Source: Chondrilla cf. caribensis (taxonomy: Eukaryota; Porifera; Demospongiae; Chondrillida; Chondrillidae). Taken from it: 64,000 nt of DNA. The notes beneath the pieces were generated by a model. The model had not been told where the DNA came from, made no database searches, and was given only the letters and a program-made list of their open reading frames with translations. The translations under genes and the position numbers were made by a program. Position 1 is the stretch's first letter; the number at the start of each line of letters is the position of its first letter. Shown piece after piece: positions 1-13,310 of the stretch. Location of the stretch: assembly GCA_964020155.1 (NCBI GenBank), contig OZ026556.1, positions 2,197,501-2,261,500 of the forward strand. Direction: 5' to 3'.

Positions 1-1461
1 AAAGGAAGGATGGGGTATGGCCCTGCTGTAGTCCGATTGGAACCCAACTACACCGAAAACGATATAAATGGTGGGTGTTGTTCACATGGCAAATGTTGTA
101 CTGGTCAGAAATGCCCATTTGGTTGATAGTGTGCATGTGATGAGTACTGTGCATATTATAGTTGGTACTGTATGTTATCCCCACATGTTCTCATTTTACA
201 TGTATCTAATTATTCGTCATTGACTCCAGATATAGATCTGGATATGTTCTAATTAATGCGGAAATATGACGCCCTATATTTCATCATTACTTCTGATTTT
301 CATCGATTCAGTTTCTTAAATAGGCTCTTCTTGACAATAAGATCTCCCAGATTATTACATACATATTATATTGAAAAAGAAATCTAAAACTCATGCACAG
401 CGACTGCATGAAGGCCAATCTGAATATCTTCCTACTATATACCTCTGTTTGAGGGCTGAATTGAAGTGACCAGAAGGAAAACTGGTTTATGATTTTCTGA
501 ATTTTACTATGATGCATGTGTGGCGGCAAATTTCTGAGGGTTTTGTTTTCAATAAATACTGACTATATACCACATGTATCATTTTGACATTCAAAAGTAA
601 CACAATCCAAATTGCTATGTTCCCAAAACTCTTATATAATATGTGGTATGCACAAATGAAGGCAACTACTTTCATTTGTCATTAAATTCTGTTCTTTAGT
701 CATGGGCAGTTCTGACTACTCGTCATGATTTTCTATTCACTCACCAGGTTGAGATTTGCTACTCATTTTGCTCTGAATGATGTTTTTGCTTTCAGATATT
801 CTCTGACAAACAAGGAATTCGAGTAGAAAAAACTTGAATTCTTTTGCCTTTTTATCAGGTTTAATTTGATTAATAGTAGCTGCAAACTGTGTATAATGAG
901 TTATAATTTTGCTAGGATTTTGGGAGATGGTAGGTTATGGCTTGGTGGCCCTGTACAAGTCTGACTGGGATGTGATTGGTGGAATGGATACCAAACAGTT
1001 CACAACTAAGTGGGGAGGTGAAGATTGGGAGTTTATGGATAGGTGAGGCTGTGCTTGGGGCACCAATGTAAATGTACATATATTCGGACAGTGTGGATGC
1101 ATATACCACATGTACTATGAGTATGTACACTATGTACATATACTGTGATGATGTATACATACTACATGTATGTATAATGTGTGGACACATAATCATACTG
1201 TATGTATTATAAACATGTACCGTCTAATCAAGGATATACTGCATGTATTGTGTGGTTCTATTTACTGTATGTAGTGTGAGGATCTTGTACATTATTATTA
1301 TTATACTGTGTGGAATCAATGTATGACACTCTCATACTATTCATCTTTTTGGTTCAAATTGCTTCAAATGCAGATTCCAATTCCATGGATATGAACTGTT
1401 CAGACATCGCTATCCAGGGTTCGTGCATTATTACCATTCACGTGAAGGAATGTGGCGTTAA
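1..1461 (+). CDS. Chondroitin N-acetylgalactosaminyltransferase-like glycosyltransferase, last three exons (5' end outside window)
   Basis: Exons at 1-70 (partial), 916-1042 and 1374-1461 join in frame: phase 1 at 70/916 completes a Gly codon and phase 2 at 1042/1374 completes an Arg codon. Both introns begin GT and end AG. The joined C-terminus shows the pattern of chondroitin GalNAc/GlcA transferases (CHGN/CSGALNACT family, GT7-like fold): a [10 protein letters not shown] strand, [22 protein letters not shown], the nucleotide-sugar/acceptor signature [12 protein letters not shown], then a Pro-Gly-Phe-x-His-Tyr-Tyr-His-Ser ending and GMWR before TAA. The family works in the Golgi lumen as type II membrane proteins that add GalNAc during chondroitin sulfate synthesis; the membrane anchor would lie upstream of the window. 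It converges on BBS7. Which family member it is cannot be decided from about 94 residues. Confidence 0.85.
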
Positions 1462-2378
1462 TGATTGTCAAGTAAAATTACACCAGGACAGACAAGGTTT
1501 GTGCGTACCACATCCAGGAGTATGCTATGTTTTAGCATGGACTAACTCATTTTCTTATTTATAATTGTTATAAACCTAATATGTAATACAATAATAGACT
1601 TCGTGAATGGTGTTGGAGTCGCGAAACTAAAAACACAAAAAGTCTCAAATCTGCCAATTTGCAAAAATTACACCCCGCGAAAATTTCAGCCATTAGGGTA
1701 TTTGTATATAACTCATTCCAGACCTAGCTGGGGTCAAAACTTAAACATTGAAACTATCCGTTCAGGATGCAAACATTGAAAGGCTTGTCTCTTCTTTAGT
1801 GTACATACAACTGGTTCAAAGGATCTCATTCCAAATTCATTGGAAAGATTATTCCGAACCATTACACTATCGAACTGTTCATGCTCCAACTGAATATTGA
1901 CAGGTATATATATACATATAGTGTGCATGTGACTACAGGGGAGCCCATCTCCTGTAAGAATTTTAATACTGGATTGCACTGCTGATGCAGGCACTTAATA
2001 TATTATTATAGCTATAGACTGTGTTATAATTTATTGTGAAGATCTACATTACATAATGTGTACTGTGTGTGATGATGATAATAATTTAATTCCACTACAG
2101 TCTTGTGAATAATTGTGGAATACAATTTTTTACAAGTTTGAGTTTATTTGTCCATACAAAGTACTTGTACGTACATTGCTAAAGGTTATTTATGTACATA
2201 TACAAGCAAGCAGGGAATATTGACAATATTCATCACACAATAATACAATGATATACAGAGTAATTGGTAAGTATATAAGAACGTACATACTGTACATAGC
2301 AAAAGTAGTCAGTTACACAACAGAGCTACTGTACTGTTGTTACACAGCAGAGTACAAAAACATCTCAGTGTCTGCTCT
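1462..2378. other. Intergenic spacer between convergent genes
   Basis: This stretch separates the stop codon of the glycosyltransferase and the stop codon of BBS7. Apart from the BBS7 polyadenylation signal I see only AT-rich sequence and short GTACAT/ATGTAC runs. Small frames here are not supported by any family pattern. Confidence 0.5.
2143..2148 (-). terminator. Polyadenylation signal for BBS7
   Basis: AATAAA on the minus strand, about 230 bp after the BBS7 stop codon. It is the first perfect hexamer I found downstream of the gene. Confidence 0.5.
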
Positions 2379-5300
2379 CTAACATGCTTCAAAGAAAGCC
2401 AGAATACTCTCCAGTTCACATCCCTCCAGTGTTTCCAGAAGCTGGGGCACTTTACTCTTGACATTCTCACCCTGCGCAGTACAGACGTGTTAGGACACAA
2501 AGGACAGTAGGTAGGAGATACCACATTGTGGATTCAAAGAAAAGGCATAAAATGTCATATCAAAACCCTCTGGAATTCTCACTATGGGATACAACAAGAA
2601 ATATGTGCTACAGACAAGTAACATTCGTGAAAAGTAAGGTCATTTGAACTAGCCAATCTCTATTAGTCCACACCAGCTTATCATTAGACATTACCATGTC
2701 AGTGACAGATAACATTGTGCATAATAGCACAGCAAACCCAGACACTGTGCCTACGTATGTTAGTACAATGAATTCCAACGACAGGTTTTGTGGACGGATT
2801 GAATGTGGGGCTTGTAGGGTATACATTGACAGATTATGTTCAGAATGAAAAACAACAAGGGAAGTAAGGAATTTAGGGTCCTTTCTTTCTCTGAATTGCA
2901 ATTGTTACAATTGAATGCACCAGATTCTAACAAAATGAACTTGAATTGAACATTCAAGTTTATTGCCACAATAGCACTAATGGCTGACTACTGTGTCCAG
3001 ATTCGAACTCTAAGCTGTACACCAATGTCAATGGGCCACTTGTTACCTTAAAATTAGCTCTGTCCATGTACAAATCTGTAATGAGAGCTGAAGAAAAAAC
3101 AAGTCCACATTATTAGTGTTACATATAGGTCTACAGTACACACCATGGAGAACTTGACATATACGTCTACAGTACATGTTATGGAGAGCTTGACATAATA
3201 TTTTTTGCAATGTAAGTAATGTTATCGTAATTACATCGTAACTTAATCAAATTGTGAGGTATTGAAATACGAATTGTACGTAGTTATTGTAATTTGCTTG
3301 AAACGAAACTGTATTGAAATGGGAATTGTAGTTATCGATGTTTGCTCGTAGTTACATACATACATCGTAATTCTATCGCTATAGAAATCTACCTCTCCAT
3401 TCCTAAGTATTTTAAATATCATAATGCAATTGTAATGGAATGTAGTAGTAAATATTGGACTTTTTCTCCAACCTTATCATAATAAAGTCATAACAAAATT
3501 GAATTCATTGTAATTGTAATCATGTCATAATTAAATTACAATATGACAAGTTATACATAATGTGTACTGTACATATGTACTGCATATACATTCAAGGTAT
3601 ATACGTGTGGTAACAAACTGAACTTTCTACAGTTGTTTCATGCTTGTACCTACACCTGTACATGTACTTGTTCCACAGCCATACTATCATTTAGGAACAG
3701 GTGTGCTATGGGTCACCAAATTGCACCTGTGCATATCGTTCTTGATTACCGCAAAGCTGGGAATATTGGCGTAGAATTTAGTTTGGCAAATTAGCGATTT
3801 TCGAATCTACTGCCAAATAGTATAATCTGCCGAATTATGGTTCAGAAATGCATAGCCTTATGATCCAGTCCTTTCTTCATTGAAGCGTATTATACTCACA
3901 GGCTATGAATATACTTATAACCAGCCAGAAGGCAACTGCAAGTTTAAATCAGCCCAGAAATTGCCAAATATTCTTTTTGCCAATAGTTCCGGCTATATGG
4001 TACTTTTATACATATTATACTTACAAATACTATTACTTATCTAATACTACCATGAGATTTCCCATATACAAGGATAACCACTGAGGAATATTATAATTGG
4101 AATCATTAATTTCTATTATTTAATTATATTAAACACCATGTTGAGTCAGGAGACAAAAGGCCATACAGGTTAATTGATTGAAGTCAACATGGACAGGACA
4201 CTGAGAGATGCCCATTAACAGCCAGTGAAATGGGAACATTAGTAAACCATAGTGTGTACATACCTCATGTGTGAGTGACACAGTTACCAATCAATTCTAT
4301 GTCTGGAGGTTTATTTCCATGATTTGGTGTAAATTACGTATATTGGGTTGCAGTTTATGGGAATACAATTGTCAATGGAGTATGGGTTTGTCCGCGGAAC
4401 ATTCGGCTTTCATGATTAGCATTGTGTATACCACAAGTACTAATAGGATGAAAGTGTAATCATTTTGAATTGGAATTGGAAGTTGGGTGTTTCCCCTTTG
4501 GTGTCAAACTGCTAATTAATTCCAAAGCCAAAAAAATCACCCAATCCAAGCACAAACATAACATACCATATGTACACTGTCTGGTGAAAGGTACTGCAGA
4601 AGGTAACTATGTGCCAATGGTTGTGTAACTCACCATATATTCTCTCCACCATACAAGGCTGCATCTTAAATTCTGACTGGATCAACTCGGAATTATCTGA
4701 AGTGAAAAGTATAAGATGTAGAAACATATTCGTATGTGTGTGCTATGTGTGCATTAGTGTGTGCATGCGTGCCTGTGTGCGAGTGCTTGTTTGCATGTCA
4801 GAAAGAATTAAAATATAGCGATTTGGAGTAGGGTAAGGGTAGGTAATTTGGGGTACAGGGATATAAAACCCACCAAGAATGAGTCTCCACTGCGGCGGCA
4901 TAAAACTAATGTCTGCTTCGCCAACCTTGATTTCCTACCAGGAGAGACACAACATTAATATAAAAAAAAAATACACAGTTCATATGTAATTATGTACATG
5001 CATCAAATTCTAAGAGAGTAATGAAATTAGATGGCTGCCTGGCTACCAAATGCCAAAAATGAATGTTCGAAAAGAGAGGAAAAGTATAAATGGTCTATAA
5101 TAGAGGTATCTTAGTGAGGAAAGAATTAGCCACTACCTTTTATTAGAAAACTGTTGTCAACAGCACCAGTATCGATCGAATAGGGATTTTGAACTGCTAA
5201 GTTTCCAACTGTTATCAGGAAAATCCTTTCGGATTCAGGAGCATTTAAAAACACAGTCTGGTGACGAGAGTTCTTCATCTTGACGTTTCAACCTTCAGCA

Positions 5301-6659
5301 TGATGCTGGTCTACTCCTAGATCAATTGTGGACCCCTATGTTCGTCCAAGGAGCAGAAGTCACGAGACCTGAAGTGTCTTGGCAGGAAGCCCAAACCCTA
5401 TTTAAGGAGGTAACTCCCAAGGCACCCCGACTGCTGAAGATGACCCACAAGGTTGAGACGTCCAGGTGAAGAACTCTCTTCACCTGACTGCGTTTTTAAA
5501 CGCTCCTGGATCTGATTTTCCCAACAACAGCACCAGTATCAGTTAGCAGTGGGCTGGCATCCATTACACTTGACATTTGCATTGTACTGGACTTAAAGCT
5601 GATGATCCATAGCCGGGCTAGTGTACTGTAGTTTTAATGTATCCAATCAGCTATAATGTACAGAATAGTAAACTAAGATGAGGGTGAGAGAGAGACAGAG
5701 CTAGCTAAGGCTCCCCATATCCAGCTGGCACTGGATATGTCCAGTATGGGTACATGCCACAGATGTAACCACAGTACCACTCCGAGGTGGGACTGCAGCT
5801 GATACAGAGGCTTAGGTTTTATTGTTAACTCAGGATTTGCCTTCAAAACAATTGTGTCAAAGTACACATCTGTATATTGATAGGGACTGGTTAGTTAAAT
5901 AATATCAAGTGGATGTCACCCAGCACTATTACATACCTACCAGATTACTGAACACCAAATTGAGCAGGATAGAACCACGTATTTGAAGAGTAAAGGGTGT
6001 ATCAATTGTAATAAAGGTCTTATTATGCAGTGTACTGTCTGTGTAACAACGCTCACATAACCCAGGTGCACTGTGTGTGTAATAAAGGTCGCATAACCCA
6101 GGGCACTGTGTGTGTAATAAAGGTCGCATAACCCAGGGCACTGTGTGTGTAATAAAGGTCACATAACCCAGGGCACTGTGTGTGTAATAAAGGTCACATA
6201 ACCCAGGGCACTGTGTGTGATAAAGGTCATAATATACCTGGAGGGCTTCGATCAGCTGGACATTCTTAGCCAGCATCAGCTGATGTTCCAGTAGAGGAAA
6301 TACCAATCTCAACATGTGAGGAACTGACTCTTGATTCAGATCTAAAGAATGTCCATAGATGCTCACAAAATATACACAGTGCAAGAAATACAATGCATGC
6401 AATGACAAAAAAGTAGATAAAGAATAACCCTGCAAAGTTGTGACGCATGGTATGTGACACATGAAACGCGTGTGTTTTCACAATAGGACGAGTGAAAATC
6501 TTGAGATTGACTGCAACATCCACGGCAGACGGCAGTCATATATGTACTTCGAATTACATGTAATAAGTGAGTGATTAGGTTCACTGAGAATAGGTTGAAC
6601 TTTGAGAATATTACTGTAATTTTATCATTAGGAATCCTCTATTATGAAACACACACACA

Positions 6660-6693
<34 letters not shown>

Positions 6694-6715
6694 TGCGTGC
6701 ACACACACAAAACAC

Positions 6716-6754
<39 letters not shown>

Positions 6755-6832
6755 CGTGCACACACACAAAACACACACACACACACACACGCACATGCAC
6801 ACGCGCACACATGTACACACACGTACACACAC

Positions 6833-6887
<55 letters not shown>

Positions 6888-6913
6888 TGCACAAGCACAC
6901 ACATGTACACACA

Positions 6914-6948
<35 letters not shown>

Positions 6949-6958
6949 ACACACACAC

Positions 6959-7003
<45 letters not shown>

Positions 7004-7139
7004 TGCACAAGCACACACATGTACACACACGTACACACACACACACACACACACACGTACACACACACACGTACATACATGTACATACACGTACACACAT
7101 GTACACACACATACACACACACTCACACATACACACACA

Positions 7140-7215
<76 letters not shown>

Positions 7216-10200
7216 GCAGCCATACTGTAGTAAGTACATACATACAGGTAGATTCTCATGCATACAATATACACCCTACCCACTGCAATAAGACAAATTA
7301 TCCCGAAAGGTAAAGTTACCATTTTTACAAACCAAAGCACTATCCACCTAGCAGGGCCTCACCGAAGCTTATGTTGACCGCTACATTTTTTTCTGTTGCT
7401 TCCTTGGACAAGGCGTCCTTCAGGACAGTCAAAGTTGACATATTGTCTGTTCTGAAAGCAATAGATCCTTGTCTACAGCAACATGGTTGAGAAGAAGCTA
7501 TCTTTAATTGAAATACATGTACAATATCAACATAGTACAGGACGTACGCACATACATATATTATTGGTAAGTTAGGTGCTTAGTGGGGGTGGGGTGGGAG
7601 TGTAGAGCTACCGTTTGAACTAGTGGATTAGAAAAGTGACAGAACAGGCTTTTATGTAGGTAACAAGGTGGATTGCTGACTTAGAGCCCACTTGGTATGC
7701 TTCAAGGGAACACTGCCGAATGTATGGTCATCAGTTATGTATGTACGTATGTGTGTACATACGTACAGTATGTATAATATACATGTCCAAACTCACAAAC
7801 ATCAAATTCAACAATTTCCCACCCACAAAGAATTTTATCTACAGTGAGGAATATGCTAACAGCAGTACATACACACACTAACATACAGCTGTTGGAGTAG
7901 TGAACATACACGATCTACGTACATGCAATAAACAGTCAAAATACAGTAAAATGTAGATACAAGCTAAGCACACAAATAGTACTTGTTCAGTATGTAGAAA
8001 CTACATTATTCCGAAATAATGAAATACAGTAGCACAGTGTAGAAACTAACCAAGACAAACACCTTTAAGACAAATTGCAGTTTAATACAAGCCACTTTTT
8101 AAACTATATTTCCAGATGTTCTTTATATTGTGATTTGCTCAGTAAGTCTACATTACTACAGCAAGTCACGATAAAAAGAACAGCTGATAATGAGAATTGA
8201 TGATGTGGGTCCCTTACTGACCACAATTATATACTCATCCCGAAACTGTAAAATTAATATAAAAATCTGCAAATTAACAATTCTGCTATTTACAATGGCA
8301 CATTTTGAAAGAATCCAAATGGCCACAATTGTACCCTCACCGTCCCCTACAGTCTGTTGTAACACATTTCTACTGTACATATACGTACGTGTACTTGTAC
8401 TTACTTGTAGGAACACTCCAGCTGTGTCCCAGTGAACACACCTTTGAAGTACAACATGGCTTCATCATCCACAGGGATGTGTTCTGGTACATCAGGCAGG
8501 CAGAACCTCAACCAGGCATGTGCCTCTCCTAGGCTGAAGTTACCTGTGATGCTCAGAGTATTGTATGGCCTGAAGGGTTACATAAATACATATTATTATT
8601 ATTTACACCAAAGTATTGCATATAAGTATGTACATAATATTTATGCATGTATGCACTGTATATGTGAATAGCTTCAATAATACTGATGTACACTATTATA
8701 CAGCATGCACGTACTATTCACATATGTACGTACGTAGCCCTGTCAATACAATTAAGAATACTGTATGTGCACATACTACTATTACATATACATATAAATT
8801 CATACATATGCACATACAAGTATAATGTAATACATTTATGTAATGGTTACTAGATACATACTTGCATAGATATGTACAATGGGGTGAAAATGTGTGAGTA
8901 CAAATAAGGAAGTATTTATGCTGCAAGTAAAGGCTGTACCATCTCGCTATTTAGGTGTACTAGAAATAATGGATGAACTTTGTACCTACGTAGGTGTACT
9001 AGAAATGGATAAACCTTGTAGCTACATACATACATGGTGTACTACTAGTAATGGATGTACCCTGTACTTAGGTTTAAAACAAAGCACTACAGTGAATTCT
9101 CGTTAATCCACCACTGCTTTATCCACCAAACCTTTTAATCCACCACAATTTCCCAGCACCAATACAATGAACAAGTACCAATGAATATTGAGTTAATCTG
9201 TCAATCTCGTTAATCCACCATAAATTCTTTGAAACATATTCACTGTATCAAATTTTACCTGGGAATCCATGAATTTTTAGAAATATAGAGCACACACATA
9301 ATAATGCTATGTATACCAGTAGCTACCAATAGTTGCCGGTAGTAACCTATCAAGTACAGGTAATAGCTGAAGTGCCTCTGTATTCGCTACAGCTTCTCCA
9401 GAGGTACTTTAGTTATTATGCGGTATGTTGCGTGGGCGCACCTTTGATCGAGCGATGATTCGTAGATGTGTGAAAAGGAAATAATCAATCATCCACAATG
9501 CAACAACAATGCAACATCGAATGTGCGTACATCAGGGAAGTGTGCACACATCACGAATGTGTGCACTGCTTTTCCTTTGAAGTCGCCCACGCAACATACC
9601 ACATTTGTACATACGTAAGTGTGTCTATGTATTACAGAATGTATGGGCACACTTGAATGATTTAAATGATGAAGCCTGAAGCCTGGGTAGGTGACTGGTG
9701 GAATGACACAAATGGCAGGTATAGCGTTTTACACATTTTTGACACATTACTTCATAGTGTAATCAAATGTCCCATCATTGTGTGCCTGAAACCAGACAGC
9801 CACATGCTGTAAATAAGAACAATGGTACTTTATAGTGATTCACTAGTGGTCAGGGTGTCAGATCTCATTGCGGAATCACAGTTTGAAACCACAGTCATTG
9901 CATCACATCAAACATACAGACAACCAACCTGCTGTCATCGAATGTATGTACTCTTTGGTGGAGGGACAGCGGCTTCACAAAGTACTTCTGTAGCCTGCAT
10001 GTTTTGGGCTCTGTGATGGGTATGACATAGGCCTGGATGGTTCCATGTTGACCTTCAATTGTTCTAATCTTAACTTCCAGCCTTGTGGCATTGTTTAGGC
10101 GGTAGGTCACTAGCACATAGTTACCAATCTGAAGAGAATGAAAAGTACATTCTAACAGCATCCATAAGTACGGTAAATTCTCATTAATCCACCAGACAAT

Positions 10201-13036
10201 TATATTTACCACAATGTTTCAATGCTAATAACAATATATTAATAGCAATGAATATCTAGTCAATCTGCCAAATTAATTAATCCGCCACATTATTAGAAAA
10301 CAAAATGTGGCAGATTAAAGATAATTCACTGTATATACATATGTATTGTAGGTATGCATGTGGCTAATGGATATAAAGTAATAAATACTGTACGCACACT
10401 ACAGTATTGGAAATGTATACAATTGCATTGCTTTCCGAGCAATATGATCACAAGGTCTCACAAAATATTTCCAAACAAATGCATCAACAGCCATACAAGA
10501 GGGAAATGTGGACCACTGCATAGTTCCGTATACGTATGTAGGAGAACACAATATAGAGGAAGTGGTTGATCACCTCATTATATAGAGGAAGTGGTTGATC
10601 ACCTCATTACTCTCAGAACTATAATGAAGTGCTGCATGCCACAACAGAACTATGATCTGACCTCAACGTCTGGCGGGGTGTAGCTAACCACAGCTACACT
10701 CTTGTCAACTTCTTGAATGTCCAGAGGAACATTGCTCTGTACAAGGTAATAGGATGCAGACACACGCAGTCTGGTTGATGGCATCAAATTGATTGCTATA
10801 GAGTCAGATTAAGTGATTGAGGTTGAAGGTTGATTGTGAGAGGTTGTGTGGTTGGGGACATTGGGTCTGTGTCCTCTCTCATTGAACTCTCTACCACTCT
10901 TAATGGATCCATGGATAATGGATAAGTATGAAATCAACAACCGACGACGAAAGGTGGACAATTCAATTACAACGTATGACACAAACTCATTGAGATAACA
11001 CCCTACAGGCAAACTGCTGTCGGCAAACTGGTGTCGAACAGAAATCTATTACTGAGATTGTTTGGTTTGCTCTAAGTACATATACATAATGAGAAAATCT
11101 TAAGAATAAGAGCATCTGCTAACAACTTTATGTATCCTATATAGAGTGGTTTGTTTCTCTTGTTCGTATTTCTGAGTAATGCTGACATCATGTACAGGCA
11201 TATTCCTAGTTGCATGTCTACTGTGCACATGTCCACGCATGGAACGTACCTGTAAAATGATAGTATCCAAAGGAACTTGAGTTTCAATTGAGAGCGTGTA
11301 CCATGCTTCGTCCTGATTTAGCAAAAACCTGTCGTTTATTTCAAACTACGTATGCAGGAAAACATGAGAGAACAAATAGGGTACACATGTGAGAATAAGC
11401 ATAGATACGTATGTATGTAGGTACACACTGCATGTACGTACATACATACGAGTTATTCAGACTGGGCATGCATAACTTCCAAATGCTACAAAAATCTGAG
11501 AGCCTATCGACATTTACATGTGTAGCATCACATTCATGTATGAGCAAATCCATTAATTCAATTAATACTCTAAATACGTACACACTGATATACACTTCAT
11601 ACACAGCCATGGGGATATTATATATATATATATATATATATTATACCCATATTGAGACATATTACATATATGTACGTATTATAGTATTATGTCTCAGTAT
11701 CGCTACTAGCACCCTATCGTTATACTGACATGTATAGAAAGGACGGACCTTGGGTATGGCAGAGATACTGTCCTCTCCACTTGTAGTAATGCTCTCTTTG
11801 TACCTCTCTCGTGCTCCATGTATCTTGTCTTCCAGTTGAGTAATTTCTTGCCTGTATAGCACCATCATTGCAAGTATCATAATGTACGCAAGCACAGAAA
11901 CCCTTGTACAATAAATGGATGAAACTGTACATACGTATAATGTACATACAGTAGCATAGCACATCATATGTACGTATGTACATGCATGCATGCATACATA
12001 CATGCGTACATGGAATACAACAACAGCATTGAGTGTGCTAGGGGCATCAGAAGTACACATTATGGGAAAGTTTTTGTCTTCCTCATAGGTTGAAATAAGG
12101 AAGCCAACTACATTAATGTATGTATCATGTGACATACTTTTCATACCAAGCACAATTCTTAGAAAAGATAATTGAATATGCATTGCCTACCAGAGGGAAA
12201 ACCTTGGTCAAATATCACCTGAACTTAAAACAGATGTTTTAGGAAATATACTTCTTAGAATTAGGAATATGATATGCTATTGAGAGGGAGTTAATGGTCC
12301 CATATGGCTTAGTGTGCATCAGGCTTCCTGGAAGAGACAAGGCATGCAAGTATCAGCAGGAATTTTGTTACAAGTTCTTATCTATCACAAAATGATGTAA
12401 CTAAAAAGATAACCTGGAATCAATTCAATGGACACTGAGAGTCTTATGATGGAATACAAGTAGATCACACATAAAAGGTAAAACAAGAAGAGAGAATCTA
12501 TAGAAATTTGGAAGAAAAAGGACACCTGTAATCCTAAATCACAAAACTAGGAGCCTCTGAGATAGTCACAGAACCATACCTTCTTTCTGCATGTTTGTAT
12601 GTTAAGATAAAATCAAATATATTACCTATGTACGAGACTACATACATACCTCTGAAGGCACTTGTACGTGTATAACATTGGCACATACATACTGAGTACA
12701 AATACATATGTGACAGGTAAAATCAGCAAACACACAATACACACATTTATGTACACCAAAGTCGATGTTCAGAAGTGGATACATTAAAGTATGTATTAAT
12801 CTGATGCCCATAGAAAAACAACTACTGCACATGCCTCACCTGAGGATAGCAATTTTTGCTTTTGTTTCACTACTGATAATCTCAGTTTGCTGTAAACTAG
12901 TCCTGGATGTCATCCCTAGGATCTGACCATTGTAAGTGCCAACTACAATCTCCTTATGCTCAGCAGATGCCACATAACCACCATTTACAGAAGAAATACT
13001 CTCTGGGAAACTCTAAAGATGAAACACAAGATAAAA

Positions 13037-13091
<55 letters not shown>

Positions 13092-13114
13092 CGTGTGTGT
13101 TTGTGCATGTGCGT

Positions 13115-13174
<60 letters not shown>

Positions 13175-13210
13175 GTGTGTGTGCGTGTGTGTGTGTGCGT
13201 GCGCGCGCGC

Positions 13211-13242
<32 letters not shown>

Positions 13243-13249
13243 ATGTGCA

Positions 13250-13310
<61 letters not shown>

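Noticed and set aside
71..126. Cys-rich tail ([13 protein letters not shown]) read straight through from the first exon to a stop
   Set aside because: Splicing at GT 71 joins in phase to the WGGEDW exon, which fits the enzyme family; the Cys-rich reading is intron sequence.
1310..1564. 84-codon plus-strand frame with a hydrophobic start
   Set aside because: It overlaps the last glycosyltransferase exon in another frame; the exon reading matches a known family and has correct splice phases.
6571..7340. Six long frames (160-230 codons) over the AC repeat, and similar ones at 12907-13595 and 50121-50404
   Set aside because: They translate to His-Thr or Cys-Val dipeptide runs on both strands; they are microsatellite artefacts, and BBS7 exons 16 and 15 flank the first as an intron.
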